Source: Butyriboletus loyo (taxonomy: Eukaryota; Basidiomycota; Agaricomycetes; Boletales; Boletaceae). From it: 64,000 nt of DNA. Positions 1 through 13,800 of the stretch are shown here, piece by piece. The notes beneath the pieces were generated by a model. That model was not told the DNA's origin and did not search any database. It saw nothing but the letters and a program-made list of their open reading frames with translations. A program made the position numbers and the translations under genes. The DNA lies in the NCBI GenBank assembly GCA_038093515.1, contig JBBPSI010000082.1, positions 1 to 64,000 on the forward strand. The letters are read 5' to 3'. How positions within the stretch are numbered: the first letter of the stretch is position 1; each line of letters opens with the position of its first letter.

Positions 1-1015
1 TCTGGAGCTGTACTCGGCTTGGCAGTGAACTTTGCGGAGCTTTTCTTGCCAAATATTAATCGTGAGTGCACTCTCGTTTAACTTTATTTCTCCCAAGATA
101 CCCATTCCCCCAGATGACTTTACCATCTTCTCGCTTCTCGTACCGTCGACGACGATCTTCGTATTCATTCTTCTGTAAGTTGATTCATGGCGTCGTATCT
201 CCATTGTTCGAGCCATCCGCAGGTTACAATTCGCGCAACCCATCGTCGAAGTCACCGTTCACTTCGTTCTAGGGTTCCTGTGGTTAGGTGTGTCTTTTCT
301 TCTGCTACATGCACCTTGCATGGTGTTGACTTCGGTTCAAATAGCTATGGGTGCCTGGTCTGCGTAAGCCTATCACTGTGCGGTCGGGCGGGCAGTTGAA
401 GAACATATTACAGGGATATCATCGGCTATGTTCAATGCTATGCGCTAGCCGGTCAGACACGACAGACGAAGAGTGGAACGAGTGAGCTTCTAGTTGATTT
501 GCCCACATGTTCACAGAAACTGATCGCAACGGAAACTCAGTGTCTGCAGAAACTTACTGTTATGAAATGAAAGTGATAGAAGCACTTTCGTGGGCCATAT
601 TCGTGATGTGTACGTATCTCGATGTTGGTTTAGGCATGCTCTCATATTTGGTACTTCACCGCAGTTGCATTTTTCTTCTTGATAGTGGTAACCCTTACGA
701 CACGCGCAGTCGCTCATGGCCGGTGCTTAACCTTGATCTCGTTGCCAAATTTATGGTCGCTGATATTTGTGTTGTAGCGTTTATGCCTGGCGAGAACATG
801 TTTCACAGCTCGGTTGGTTTGGTGAATGGCCAGCTTACCCAACCGAAGCAATGCATCATCGTGGCCCTGGCTACACTTATGGTCCATACCCCCCGGGATA
901 TGTCATCCCTGCAAGTGGAAACTATGTGCAACAGGCGCCCGGCCATTCGGTCGTAATCCAGCCAGGTGTTAACGGTGCACTTCCTGTGATCACCCAAGTT
1001 CCTGGGGTTATATAA
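1..1015 (+). CDS. Multi-spanning membrane protein, MARVEL-like (3' part only)
   Basis: The window opens inside this gene. Exons placed by eye: 1-61, 114-174, 223-287, 345-363, 414-481, 550-609, 686-722 and 778-1015, all joining in one frame with GT..AG introns of 48-76 nt. The product reads as alternating hydrophobic helices (for example TIFSLLVPSTTIFVFILL, then FVLGFLWLGAMGAW), a short loop, a last helix near KVIEALSWAIFVMLVTL, and then a cytoplasm-like tail rich in Pro, Gly and Tyr (GPGYTYGPYPPGYVIP) ending in VPGVI. This fits the fungal MARVEL-like four-helix membrane proteins in pattern, but I have no family signature that settles it. The intron at 482-549 could use an earlier acceptor at 516, which shifts the frame to a stop, so the later one was chosen. 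It converges on the photoreceptor gene 292 bp downstream. Confidence 0.68.
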
Positions 1016-1307
1016 CCAGCCTGAGGGCATTCCCACTGTATACCATCAGCTTACGATAAATCGCCACGACACTTACCCGAGCTCCCCAGTGGGGCTGACG
1101 ACTCAGTTATTATGAACGACGGAAGAGGTTTTTGATTTGGCTGTATACAATAGTTACGTTTTGGCACGTACAAAAAATGTTGTAATAAATCTGCATGCCT
1201 CGTGTCCGATGTCAGAAAAAGAGCGGGAATTCTCGTGTAGTTCCCACCCACCCCTTATCCGCTTCCTTGTGTACTCCAACCTCGAACGATATGCCATTGT
1301 TCACCGA

Positions 1308-4300
1308 TCATCCGTTCAGACATGTCATCAAAGGTATGTTGGTCGAGACGTCAATGCAGAAGGTATAATGCAACTGTGTTTGGGGCAACTGCGGGATTGG
1401 GTTTGCGTTTATGGACGAAGAAGACGGGCAAGGTTGACCAGTCGCGATGTGTCCCGTCCCTATCGTGCTAGAAGAAGACCCAGCCACAGCCCCACTACTC
1501 GCACGCGCGCCCTCGAGGGCGTGCAACTCCTCGAGCAGCCGTTGATTCGCAAACTTGAGTTGTTGAAGTTCGTATTGCCAACTTGACCCTCGAGAGGTTT
1601 CCAGTTCTTCGAAGAGCGATGCGTCAGAGGGGTGCATCAAGGAACCTGGCTCGTCCGTATCCATATCCGTCTGAATCAGCGCCTGGCTCATTCCGTGACC
1701 AGGATTGGGACCAAAGCCGGTGTCGATATTGTTGCTCGACTGGCGCTCTGTGTTTGACAGCACAGTGGCCTGACATACGATAGGACACAACGGATTATTG
1801 AGCGGATGGATTAGCGGGGTCGCGGCAACACCGATGGACGATGTCGAGGGCGGCGCGTGCTTAGGGGACCGTGGTGGACGGTAAAACACGAGCCGCACGG
1901 GTACTACATGCAGTTCCTTATGCACCAGTGATGTCGTCACAACCGTGGGTGGGGAGTCGGCCATGCTCCTCACCTACAAGCACCCAGCAGGAAAACGAGA
2001 GCAGATTCTCTAAATGATCATGATAGAAACTCAGGAGAAGAGACGTACCTCGGAGGTATCCAGCTTTGCCAACTCAGCTTCCACGTACTCTCTCATACGA
2101 CTTCGACTATCCCTCGCCATCGCCCAGAGACTCCTCCCAATCACCTCACTGGTTCCCCATCCAAGTACGTCCCTCACGCTCGCAGACGCCACTAAGAAAG
2201 TACCCTGGGACGACAACAGCGCCCAAAATTCCAAGGGATCGATTGATCTTGCTTCGCTCGGAGACCTCTCACTTGGCCTTGAACCTGAAGATCGGATAAT
2301 GGTTAGATACTCGGGTCCAAAAGGAGGGAAAAGAGTCAAACCTGCCGTCATACGCGAGCCACTGTGAGCATCTCCTCCTTGGCACTGGACATTACCAACG
2401 CCACCTGCGTTATCAATGCTACCCCACCGCACGACGGGCATCCATCGCGCGCGCCCAGAGAGTATAATAGCTTTCCGCCCTTTTCCTGGTTCAACGTGGA
2501 GCCTGCCACGACATTCGAGCCAAACATACGGCGGTGTTGTTCCATCCGACGGATCACTTGAACAGAGTGGTCCCGACGACAGTGGTGATTGGGACGTTGA
2601 GGCGGATGGCGATTGGCAAGGAGGAAAGCCAACCTGTTCAGTAGAGGTGGCCTGCGCCTCCCTAGACGAAGAAAAAGTAGACGCCTTGGGTAGAGCGCGG
2701 AACAGCAGATCCACTGATTTTGGGAGAAAATTGGACGCCGAACCTGTCGACGAGCCAACATCGCCAGTCCCTGAAATACTGAACCCACTCACACTACCCT
2801 CCTTCAACTCTCTCATAAGCGGCACTAGATCGGCAGGATGACAGACATCAGATATGCTCTTGCCGACAAGCTCCTGTGGTTCATAGCCAAGGACAAGCCG
2901 AACCGAAGGCGCGACATAGAGGAAAGCACCTTTGAGAGACAACACGAGCAAGAAATCTGGGAGAAATTCAAGAAGCAGCAGTGAAAGGGATGGAGATAAC
3001 GAGACGGGAATCGATCCGGCCACCGTATTGCCGCTAGCAGGCGTGCGATTCATAGAAGTGGAGCTTGAGGGTGGCGCCACGAGCATCGTGAGGGGCATCG
3101 TTGAATTGCTGCCTTGCTCCGCTAATCCACCTGAGGTACCAGTTGGACCAGCCATGTTTGTCCCTGTCGAGATTGGTACGGAGTCCGTGAAAGTTGTGTC
3201 GGCGATGAGGTTTCTCAACTCCTTCGACACTGCTATACTCATCATTTGCCCATGTCTTCCCCCCTTGGGACCGACATTCGTCATGTTCTGAGCTTGGGCG
3301 AGCTGGCCAAGACCATGCCTCATATCAGGAAGCCCAGTGTTGCTGGCTACGCTGCCCGTTCCCCACGAGCTATCGTTGACGCAATAACGTAGTTTATCGA
3401 GTATCCGGTTTGGCTGCTCCGTCAAGTCCACCTGAAATCCGATATGGTAGGCGACTTCATCAGCTTCTTCGGGCATATTATGTACGCCACCGCGAACAGG
3501 GATGACGGAGACAAGATTGATAAAGGCTTGTCCGCCCTTTCTATAATTGATCAGGGTTATTTGACATTCCTTGGACGACGAAAGCAACTTTCGCATGTAG
3601 GAAACGGCCTCTGGGGCCACGAAGCGACGCGGTTCACCTTTTGTGACGTTACCAGTTGGGGACTGCAAGAAGCGGCAATTACGTCCAAGAACCTCTTGCT
3701 CCCTATACCCCGTTAGATGGCAGAACGTGGGAGAAGCGTATACAATAGGGCAGTCGTGTCGTCTCACGTCCACGATAACGAATGCGCACGCAAAGTCGAC
3801 GGGACCAAGCTGGATAGTGGGATTGGGACGGTTCACTACTCGTGAGAGAATCGAGAGGACATCGTAGCCTGAGGCCGAATATACTGGGAGGCCAAGTGCG
3901 GATGGGGCAGTTATGGGGGGAGAGTGAACGGGATCTGGAACAAGGGCACTGGAGAGTGCGTACGAAGTGATGTTGGATGATCGTGTGGATGGGGCCGAGG
4001 AAGCGAGATCAGGAATATAAGTCGTAGGGACATCGAGCGAGGGTGGTTGTTCAGGAAGTGGCTGCTGTCGCGGATCCACGCTCGCAGTGAAACGAGGGGA
4101 AAAATCAAGTGAGGGGTGTTGCGCCTCATTATGGGAACAGGTTTGGTAGGCAGCAGTGCTAGCACCATCAGAAGGTGTTGATCCTGAACCGGTCTGCCTC
4201 AAAATCAGAGTAGAGCGGAAACTTGGAGAAGGATAAGCACGCGAGAGGAGTGGGAAAGGTACGGGACGCACGGTGTAAACCCATTGTTAGCGAACCAGGA

Positions 4301-4594
4301 GGATACCAACGAATCTGGACCACCGTCGAGGAGATTTGCTGGGAGAACCTCTGCACCCCCACCCGGTGCGAGTATGGGTGGGCCATTGAACATGAACTGG
4401 GGGATCTGCAACTGGACCGCATGCGGATGATGGTGATCATGGTGAGTGGTTTCCGGCAAGTACAAGTGCTGGTCATGAATATAATGGCAGTTGGCGTCGT
4501 CGTAGACATGGCTGTAGTCCTGGTGGTAGTAGGTATGGTCGGCGTTGTTGTTGATGGCGTGGTCATCAGCGCGGAGATAACGCTCGAAAGGCAT
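1308..4594 (-). CDS. wc-1: White collar 1-like blue-light receptor (LOV-PAS-PAS, no zinc finger)
   Basis: Blue-light photoreceptor and transcriptional regulator; in basidiomycetes WC-1 acts with the GATA-finger partner WC-2. Exons by eye: 4594-4272, 4221-2049, 1973-1308; introns of 50 and 75 nt with GTGCGT and GTACGT donors; product about 1053 residues. The LOV domain carries the flavin-cysteine motif GRNCRFLQSPTG, with the adduct-forming Cys near residue 290. A second PAS domain follows at about 520-580 (DFLLVLSLKGAFLYVAPSV), then a third near 790-880 that crosses the second intron. The C-terminus has a short coiled coil (YELQQLKFANQRLLEELHAL) instead of a GATA finger, as is usual for basidiomycete WC-1. 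The N-terminus is His/Asn-rich. The start at 4594 has a good context (acaacATGcc). The exact 3' end is less certain, since a further small intron before 1308 cannot be excluded. Confidence 0.9.
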
Positions 4595-7500
4595 GTTGTG
4601 TTCGTCGTGGTCGTCGCCGGTGTCGGGTCAGACGGCGGGGCGGGCTCGAGGTAAACACAAGAAGCAACCGACGAGCAGACACGGTGATGGGGAAAGGAAA
4701 CGGGAGGCTTGTCGCAAGGACACCCGGTGTGGCCGTTCAAAACTCCACCACGGATCTACTCGTGCATCCTGAGAACCTCAGCCAGATATATGAGTCTATA
4801 TTATTTTTATTTTTGTCTGATCGAACCAAGTACATGTCGTACGGGTCGAATATTCCATCGTACTGAAGGATTATTCACAGATCCCAAGAGGAGCGAATGG
4901 CACGGCCTTTAAATTGTTGGGGCTTTTAGGCGACCGCCCTAACGAACAACGTGTCGCCGATCGTCACAGCAGGCTACGTACAGACACATTGACATTGTGT
5001 GGGCTCATGTATGTAATAAATCCCCCGGTCTCCGTTTCGCTCACCTCTGGATCCTGAGTCCTGACCCAACAGGAATCATCGTCGACCTACCAGAGTTCAA
5101 CGTTCATTCCCGTCGAGCTGTGAACGGGTGTCCTGTCTTTTCCGCGTGTGCACATCCCCCTGTGCCCTGCTTCATTGCCCCTTTCCACTGATCTGAAAGT
5201 CGCAATTCCCTCTCCTTCTCGAGGACGATTCGATGTGAGTGGTTCGTCACTGAGATTTGTACTATCGAACAGCTTCCACAACCGCTGGAAAGGACTTTGG
5301 TTCCAAAATGTGTGTAAACTAGTCCGTGCGTATGGCCCAGGCGGGAAACACCGTGACTACCAAACGTCGCCTTCTCGGGGTTAATATGATCAATCGAGAA
5401 CCACCTAGATAGACCGAGGCCTTCCGCACCTTACCATTTCTTTTATTGGCTGTGTTGCATCATGACATGCGTACGACAACGGCGTGGCCTAGAACACGTC
5501 CTGCCATCGCGCGCAGTATTTATTCCGATGGCAAGTCTCATGTCTGGTCAACGAGATCTATAAGACACCGCGGAGAGGTGAACTTGAAGGCGACGAGCGC
5601 GTTCAAAGCATCATAGCTGGTTCGCACGGCAGAATGATCGAATTCAATATTCGTTCAATGTCCGAGCAAGGTAGGCATAGTGACATGAGTGGACCAAGTT
5701 TCAGCCAAGCAGGTCTCCTTTGCACTGCTCTCTCATTTCGATGGAGCGCCCGCAGTACATGGTGCACATTTATCTGTTGTTCTCGCAAATGGCACTGATA
5801 TGCCCGGGCCGGCAGATCTCCTTCTGTGACAACGCGGGAAGCGGTGACCACACCAACGGACCATGGTGCAAATTCATCTCTCGGCGCTAGAGAAGGACAT
5901 GGATGCTCTTAACCTCTAATTCACCCGTCTAACCCGGCGGGACCTGGCAGCGAAGTAGACGGCGTCCCCTTGTACCAGCCAGACTCTTACCTGAAGCAAT
6001 TTTTCCTTCGCCCGTGCATGTGACAAGCTGCCGTACGAGAACTGTGGCCCGGCATCGCCGCTTCCTGGGATGACGGAGGGACCGTGTCGGGGATCGAACG
6101 CGGTTCATATGTCCGGTGGGGACTTTTAGCATCCGTTGCCTTCGCGAATTCTTCATGCCCAGGCCCCCCGGTCCAATCAGACCCACTCCAATATCGGACC
6201 TTGTCGCGGTTATAGCGTTGCCGAAGAGACGCGTCTAGTGCAAGGAGTGGTCCGCTTCGGACTCGGAGATAGCTTCATGAATCATGACAGACTCCCATCG
6301 CGCCAAACTCTTGAACTCGCGGATAGGAAATGTAGCGGAGCGAGCGTAGGACGATCCGCCACTGACGAAGCAAGATCGTCAACATGACGCTCATGCATAA
6401 AAATGGTAATTTCGTGTTTTTGCCTGGAATCATAAAACGACCAACTACTAGCACCGGGCTTCTGGCTTCACGTACAACCCATTCTATCAACACAGCACTC
6501 GGATTTAACATTTTTGTGTTCGCTATCTAGATGGGCCTTCCGGACTCTAGCGACCCAATGTAGAAACCAAGAGGATCTCGCGCTAGGACCCCCTGAGGCT
6601 CGGCTGATTGGTCCAAAAACGGAATCTCTCTGTGTCGGTGCTCAGTGTGCTCTGATTGGCCATGCAAAAGACAAGGAACATGATCCTCGCCACTCAGATC
6701 CCAATAAGTTATCCGAGTTCTCGCCACATCTCTTGTCAAATGATGTTGAAGTCCCTATATATAGTACCCCTGCAGCCTCCGGCTACGCGGCGTCCCCGCG
6801 TTGAGATCGTTTGATGCGACGTGCTCGGCGTTTCTGCGCCCACCCATCAGAAGGACTGTCGTGGCAGATATTCCCCGACTCCATTGATCTTTCAGTTCTC
6901 ACTGATACTGCCGATCGATTGGATTGTGAGTGTACCTACTATGTCTTGGATGAGACGCTGGCTATAGGCTACACCGATCTAAAGGTTTGGTGAAGTGAGG
7001 TGGAACACACGTTGAGAGTGACGACCAGTGTACACCTGACTCTGCCAATCCCTCCTCTTCACCGGGCTCCAGATCCGACATAATTATGCAGATAGTGTGT
7101 ATACGATACTCGAGCATAATCACGGTCAAAGCTCTGCGACGACTTTGGCAGCTCGGAAGCCTGCGCACTTCTCGGGAGGGAATAGGATACTTACTAACAT
7201 CACAACGGTGACACATCACCGAGTGCCTCGTGGCGCTCTCTCGGCCTCTGAGAAGGCCAGAGCTGAGCTCGAGAAATCCCATTCCCCTCCTTGGTGGTCT
7301 CGTGGCCTCTGCTGATTGGTTCGTGTTCATGAGCGCAGTCATTGGCCACCACTTGGCACCCCCCTTCACCACCCCTTGCGGGCGAGGGGTCCTGGATCTA
7401 GACTATGCCGTGAGGCCCTGAGGGGGGAAATTTCAAAACCCTGTTTTTTTTTTGCCGCACGGTTGCGATGCCAATTGGAGCAAGTTCCGAGTCACGAAAC

Positions 7501-8331
7501 GCCAAGTGCGCATGTAGTGTATTGCATTTCGATCCTGTTCCTTACGCGAGCCAACTCAGCCCCGGCGCATGCAAACTCAGATCTGTCGTGATGACTGTGT
7601 ATTACTCCCATCATGACCCGGCGTATGTATGTGGGGCCGCCTAGTACATGCGCTCGATTCAGTGAATGCTGAATGCCAGACCCACACAGACGCGTGGAGA
7701 TGACTCCGGCGTGGACCGCCACAGAACCATTGAAAGGGAATGAGCGGCGTAGGGACGTGCTAGCGCAATGACCCAAAGACCTGCACCACTGTCGAGGGTC
7801 TGCGACCGAGTGACGGACTGTAAAAATGTCCCCTGGGGTCGTTCAGAGGCACGCCGTATACTACACTTCAGCCGAATCAAGTAAAGTGAGGGAGGGTGTA
7901 CTCAAGTCAACGCGGTTATGGCTGAACTCAATACTCAACTTTGATCGTGCACCATATATCGCCGACCCACCCTTTCGTTTCCACATCGGATCTCCGCGCT
8001 TACTTTGAGAACACGTCAACAACGCGTCGACATCCCGTTCAAGGTCCATGGCAAGCATCGCATCCTTTCATCTCGCGTACATGCAATATAAAGGTCTGAG
8101 AATGAAGCACGTTGCATTCATCGGCACCTGGCATCCGGGTTCTTGCTGTATTGGAAAGATTAAGACGGCGAGCATATAGCCTGTCCATCTCTGTCAATGA
8201 AGACAATATGCCCCAAATTTCCCAAGTCCAGAGTGTCATATATCATCTCCGGGCTTTAAAAAGACACCGTCCATGTCCAGATAGTCATCATATAGCTCGC
8301 ACCTCGTCACCACCCTCTGCTCCCTTGGATT
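4595..8331. other. Gene-poor stretch upstream of the photoreceptor gene
   Basis: I see no supportable gene here. Open frames are short, overlap on both strands and have no recognisable domain. The first 1-2 kb presumably holds the wc-1 promoter and 5' leader. Around 6750-6770 there is a good TATA-like string (ctatatatag) preceded by CCAAT-type sequence, but the downstream sequence does not show a convincing coding region. A short T homopolymer lies at about 7443-7452. Confidence 0.5.
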
Positions 8332-9090
8332 CTAAAACCCATTCGCCCCAAACGCGCACCGTTCAAATAGCTCTATCTGGAACGCGTTCGTAATCACCGT
8401 ATACACCACCACCACATTGGGATGCAAGAAATCCCCCGAATTATACGCCGGATTCAGTTGCGCCGCATGTGAACGACGGGCGCAAAGTCGATCACCAGGT
8501 CAAGCGCAGCACTTCCTACAATCTAATCAATGATCCGCTACGCGCCTGCTCGCGCAACGGGTTCGAATACGGCTAAATGGTACCGTTGAGGCCAGGTCGT
8601 GGTCGTCGTCACGAAAATGAGGACGCCAAAGGTTTGGATGAGATGGTTGCCGACCATTTGTTGAGTAGTACCGATGTCGTTGACGCCTTCGAAGATCATG
8701 ATATATCTCATCCCGGATCAAGTGAAGAGGTTACAGTCGATGCGGTCGAGGGTCATTTTCACCTTGGTCGCTTCCACGACCGACGATCACCCAACTACTC
8801 GCCTCCATAGCTCGATCCCGCCAGGGAGAACCTGCGATCTGCTCTATATCAGGTATCCGTCCCCTCGAGTGAAGATGTAGACTCACCTGTACGCTCATGA
8901 GTCAGACATGTTCGGCGCACCGGCGGAATTACTAAAACTACACGGGCTCGTCGTGCGACTGCAGGGATGACTCGTGATAGAGAACCCCTGCTGGCCATGC
9001 TCGGTATACAGATCCACCGTCACCACACTCTGTGTTGGTCGTATCGAGCACTTAAGGCGCCAATCGAACCGATGACGTTTGTTGGGTTTA
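8332..9090 (-). pseudogene. Decayed SGNH/GDSL-type hydrolase gene
   Basis: Three separated minus-strand segments read as pieces of one fungal secreted SGNH-hydrolase family. Segment one (about 9040-8898) gives GQQGFSITSHPCSRTTS followed by NSAGAPNMSDS. Segment two (about 8750-8580) gives RIDCNLFT, a TGA stop, then SGMRYIMIFEGVNDIGTTQQ, which is the block with the conserved GVND of this fold. Segment three (about 8450-8332) gives AQLNPAYNSGDFLHPN, the block with the catalytic Asp and His, and ends in a stop at 8332. The segments are in different frames, with stops and a gap where a functional enzyme has further sequence, and the GDS nucleophile block is not recognisable. This is therefore a relic, not a working gene. 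The family assignment rests on the order and content of the three blocks. Confidence 0.7.
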
Positions 9091-10866
9091 AAAACCAAAC
9101 TTCCGAGGTTTCGCGAGGAAATACGATAAACGGTGTAAGATCATTTGACCTGGTAAATAGGACATGCGTACATCGGACGAACGTATGTTGCGGGGGAACA
9201 GTGGACGAAGCGAAGATGATAGGCATGTTGGGATGGCAGTGGATAAAGTTTTGGGAGTTTGGTAGCAAGCCAGGACGCTAATCGGAATTATGCTTCAAAT
9301 GTACCTGCTAATGACGGCTCCTCGGTATTCGAGTTAACATGGCTTGTTCTATCGAAACTCGTGCGATTCGCAAATTCTGAGAGTTGTCAGGTTTCTGCGT
9401 GCATAGGGAAAGGAAGGACTCCTGCAGATCGCGCTGAGCTTGCATGTAAGGCGCGAGTTGAATTTGAGTATGACGGCGTAAGTACAACAGAAAGGCGTTG
9501 CTAGCCCATCTCCCTTTGACCTTGACTACCTCAGACGGAATATTTCTGAAGATATATTCAAGAGTGGAACCGATACGAATTCCCTTTGGAGGGTTTTTTA
9601 TATATACCAGGATCCTTCAGGGCGATATTGAGAACCGCCTGAAACTTCGACTTTGTGAGCGGTCTGCGGCCTTTTCAGTACCGACAAGCAAGTAGCGGTC
9701 CGTCAGAGGGGGGGCATTAACGAGAAGGTGATTATCAAAAGCTGAAGCAGGATCCCAGGGGCCGTCCTGTGTCGCCCAATTGACATCCTCCCCTCTGGAT
9801 GCGGATTTGGTGCGGGGAAAGTGAAAGTTCGTCACTACATTGCCCGCCCTGTCGTGATCAGGAGGACGTCTCATGGTTTGACATGTGTGTTCGGGTCAAA
9901 AAAGGTGCGTGTTCTGATGGTGAACTCCCCAGTCCGAGCTATGGCGTAAAACAAGGCGAAAACCGTTGCGTGCAGGGGGACGGAGATGTCGAGTTGGTCG
10001 CGGTGTCGACTATGGTGTCTGCTGTATATAGATCTCGGGGGAGTCTCTTGGAAGTCGCGGGGGAGCGAGGGAGGAGGCTGCTTTGAGGAGTGCTTCGGTT
10101 TCGGTCTTGCCCAGGGAACAGACGTACGAGACCGTGCAGATTGTTGTCATTCTGTCCTTGTGAGGCACGTGACTTGGCCAGAATTTAGTCCGTGCAATGG
10201 TAAGCGTAGCGGGCAGCTCTCTTCTTGCTGCACCACTTCATTTCCCCTGCACCTGTCGTTCTCGACAGCGTCTTTCTCTTCATTCTTTTGCTCCCCCTCT
10301 CTCAGGCGTGCTCCGTCCAAGCCCTCACTTCCAAGTAAGTTCTCTTTGTTCGTCGCGCAACGAGCGTTGGTTGTACGTTGCACACCTGCTCGGGCCCTTC
10401 CCGCCCTCGCAGTTGCTCTCGACCCAGCTCAGCTGCGCTTCGGACCGGAAAGTCCTTCGGCTTTCGCCCACACTTCGCTGTAGTCATCGCTTCTCGCATG
10501 TATGTATCTACCTCTCGCTGATATCATTCTCGTCTGTTCTCTGTCCGAACGAAGCGTTCGTATACACAGACACGCTTCTGCCATGTTTTGATGTCACTGC
10601 AGCCTGGTGGCGTGGATAGTGACTAGTGCCAAGGAGAAGATACCTACGGACGGCAGGTCTGATTGCTTTTCCCTCAGCTTACTGTTAGCCTACTCGTCGT
10701 TTCTTTCGTGATCTCGTGCACATTGGCTTTCAGTTTCTGCTTTTTTTAAATTTTTACATTGGATCTAGACATATAACGCAGTGTGCATCACGACTTATAA
10801 TGCAGGGGACAGTTAGCCTAGGCTGTGACCGTGCTGAGAATAAACATCATTTTCGCCTATACCACC
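9091..10866. other. Intergenic stretch and leader of giant gene copy A
   Basis: No coding region supported. The part from about 10200 to 10600 is pyrimidine-rich with CTCTC and TCTTC runs, as expected of a basidiomycete promoter or 5' leader. The segment at about 10690-10800 (starting ctcgtcgtttctttcgtgat) is found again, inverted, at about 22205-22315. Confidence 0.45.
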
Positions 10867-13800
10867 ATGTTGGTGATGCCTGCTACACATACTAATTCCG
10901 ATCTTGAAACGACGAGCTCATCGGCATTCGACCGTACTCCTACAACATTTGATTATGCTGTTATTCATGTGTTTTTTCCTATCGAGCTTCCCGAACACAA
11001 CGACTATACTTTAGAAAACGATCTTTCACTAGCTCATGCAGCATGCGCTGCTGCCCACGCTTATAGCGCCCACGTTGAAGGAACCTCGCAGGCTCAATGG
11101 CATCGTATCACAAAGATGCTAGACAACTTGCAAGCCTCTGTCCAGTCTGAAAACCTCGACAGAGGCTACGTCGTCTCCCAGCTGCGTGGAATGCAAACAG
11201 GAGGTACGCTCACATGTTCTCTATGGATCTGTCCTGATAATCTATAGACATTCTTGTGTTTTTCATCCGACCTCAAAATGCTGCGGTTGTCCTCACGAAG
11301 CGGGAATATTATACACTGTTTGAATCTTTCGAGGTGTCCCCAGGCAATGATGCTGTAGAGAAGACGGCAGGGTCTCTGGTATGCTCGTATCCATGGTCGG
11401 CTGTCGAGATGGCGAGCGAGGTATTCGACGACGGGGAATTTCAATTCGAGCTCGCCAGTTTTCTGTCTCGCCCCAGCGCTGTCGACTCCAACCTTCCCTC
11501 TCCTCCCGCTGCTCGTTCGCAACATATCACTGCACTTCTGGCGGGCATCTTGCGAGGTGTTGGTCGCACTACTGACGTTCTTCGCATCACCAAGCGTGTT
11601 CGTGACGATGTTGTCCAGCGGTATCGGTTCGACGGCTCAGCCGAGGTTGTTTGGCGTCGCTCGTCGCTTTGGCTTCTCATCAGGGTCGCAACACAGACGG
11701 CTGTTGATCGTTCTCCTCCTGGACGCACCTCCTACAAGGAATTCATGTTATTCTTCATATGCACCCTTGCAATGGACCCAAACTACGCAAAGCTTTCCAG
11801 TGATCACCTTCATCTGATGTCATCTAAAATTTTCCGACGTTTAAGCAAGCTTGGTGCCTCTACCCCCGACTGGCTCTCTGAACTGGCGCTGAAGACGTGC
11901 ACTTGCCTTCGAGACATTCTTGACGCCAGATGGAAGCAGCTGAGCACCCGCACATCCCTATTTCGGAATCCTTCCCAGGAGGAACTAAGGAGAGACACAC
12001 AGCTGTCGCTCCTGGACAGTGGCGAATACATTCGCAACGCTCTCGTGAATCATCCCCGCGCACCCCTCGGTACTGGTTTCCACCCCAGCCATCATCGTCG
12101 CGGCACTATTGATGATTTCTTATCATCGGATGGGTCCTTTTTTGACGAGGCATATGATGCGGACCCTGACGTCACTCTCTATGACGTGGAGCAATCGGTT
12201 GAACAGGGCATCGATAATTGGTTTGCCTGTGTCACGAATGTGGAGGAGGGATGCGCACAGCTCGAGATTTTGATGGATAAATACATGATCAAGGCTAGCA
12301 CTGGAAATCGGTTGGCCGACAATCCAGAAGATCACTCCATTATGTTCCTGACTGCGATTGAGCTTTTTGTCGCACTCGACAAGCTAGCTGTGAAGGAGAT
12401 TCCCATGCTTTCCGACTACTCTCCTGAAATCCTGGCAGATTTTATGGAAATGCTGCTCCTGCGCAAGACAACAAGCCTCCATCGCCTTGCTCGTGCATAC
12501 CAATATCTTGCCGCTCGCGAGTCAAAATCGCGTCTGGGATGGTCGGTGCTTTCCGATGAATTCACACAAGACAGTTTTGCCGTCCGTTATTATGATGAAT
12601 CCCCGCGACTTCAGCAGCTAAAGGCTTGTGTTGAACGTGACGAGATGGAAAAGGTCGCTAGACGTGTTGGCATGCAGCGAAAAGATGCCAGTCTTGCAGA
12701 TACGCGACAGGTGGCCGAGGGGACACAGGCTACCCAATCACCACTTCCCGCCTCGCCATTACACGCCAAAGTGGTCATATTTGAACTCCAATGCCCGCCT
12801 TATCTTCGTATCTGGCGTTCTGCCGCTTCTCGCATTCTGCATTATCTCTACCATCCTATTCATGTACATCGGTCATTCAATGCAGAGACAAAAGACGACC
12901 TACTTGCGCACATTCCCGAATTGCAGCCCTACTTTGTCAAGCGCAAGGGGCCACCGCTCTCCTTCCAGATGCACTTTACATATTCTCATCCAGGGGACCT
13001 GCAATCTGGAAATAGCCAGACATTACGTTATGCGATTCAGCATGTCGCACTTGGCAACAGAGAATACACCAATGTGCTAAGGGACCACCTCTCAACATGG
13101 CCAGAAAAGAAGAATAAATCTCTGTGCGACTTTGCATACCGTGTTCTAAACAACAATATCAACTATGTGTTTTCCACCCTTCGGACCTCCAACGAGGTCT
13201 TGGCTGCTCAAGCAGATTGTCCTTCGGATGTCTCCCTCGACGAATTCATTTCATTTGGACACTTGCGGAGTGGCGGTTGCCTCCAGTGGATCAATATCCT
13301 GAGGAGCCTGCGCAGTAGAACTCTCAACTTCCGTCATCGTGATGTTCATTACCTCCTTGCCCAGGCGGCCTCTCAGGTCGGACCACTTGATTTGAATGCG
13401 GTGCAGTGGATTTGGCATCAAGACCTTCAGGACTCCTCCTTTTGCAATGCCCTTCTGGACGAGCTCGACAGTTTGTTCGTGGAGGTTGGAGCTAGCTCGA
13501 TCGATAGCGTGGTGATGAGCACGATTTCCTTGTTGCTCACACGGGTGCTTGCATCGAGCCCCAGCGAACGCGTCTCGCAGCGAACCATCACACTTCTTCG
13601 AAGTGTACGCAGGAAGTCGTTCAGCTGGGTGCAGGAGCTATCATACAACCTGGTGATGGCACCTACAAATGAAGAACGCGGCAATCTCCTGCGGGACATG
13701 GCTCTCACGTGTCGAAGCACATTCGATGTTGACCCTGCTACTCTCCGCGAGCTCTTCCACTCTGCAGAGGATGTCGATGCGCTGCTTTCTTGCACCTTCT

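Noticed and set aside
6514..6804. Gene behind the TATA-like box near 6755
   Set aside because: The open frame covers the TATA-like string itself and shows no recognisable protein features.
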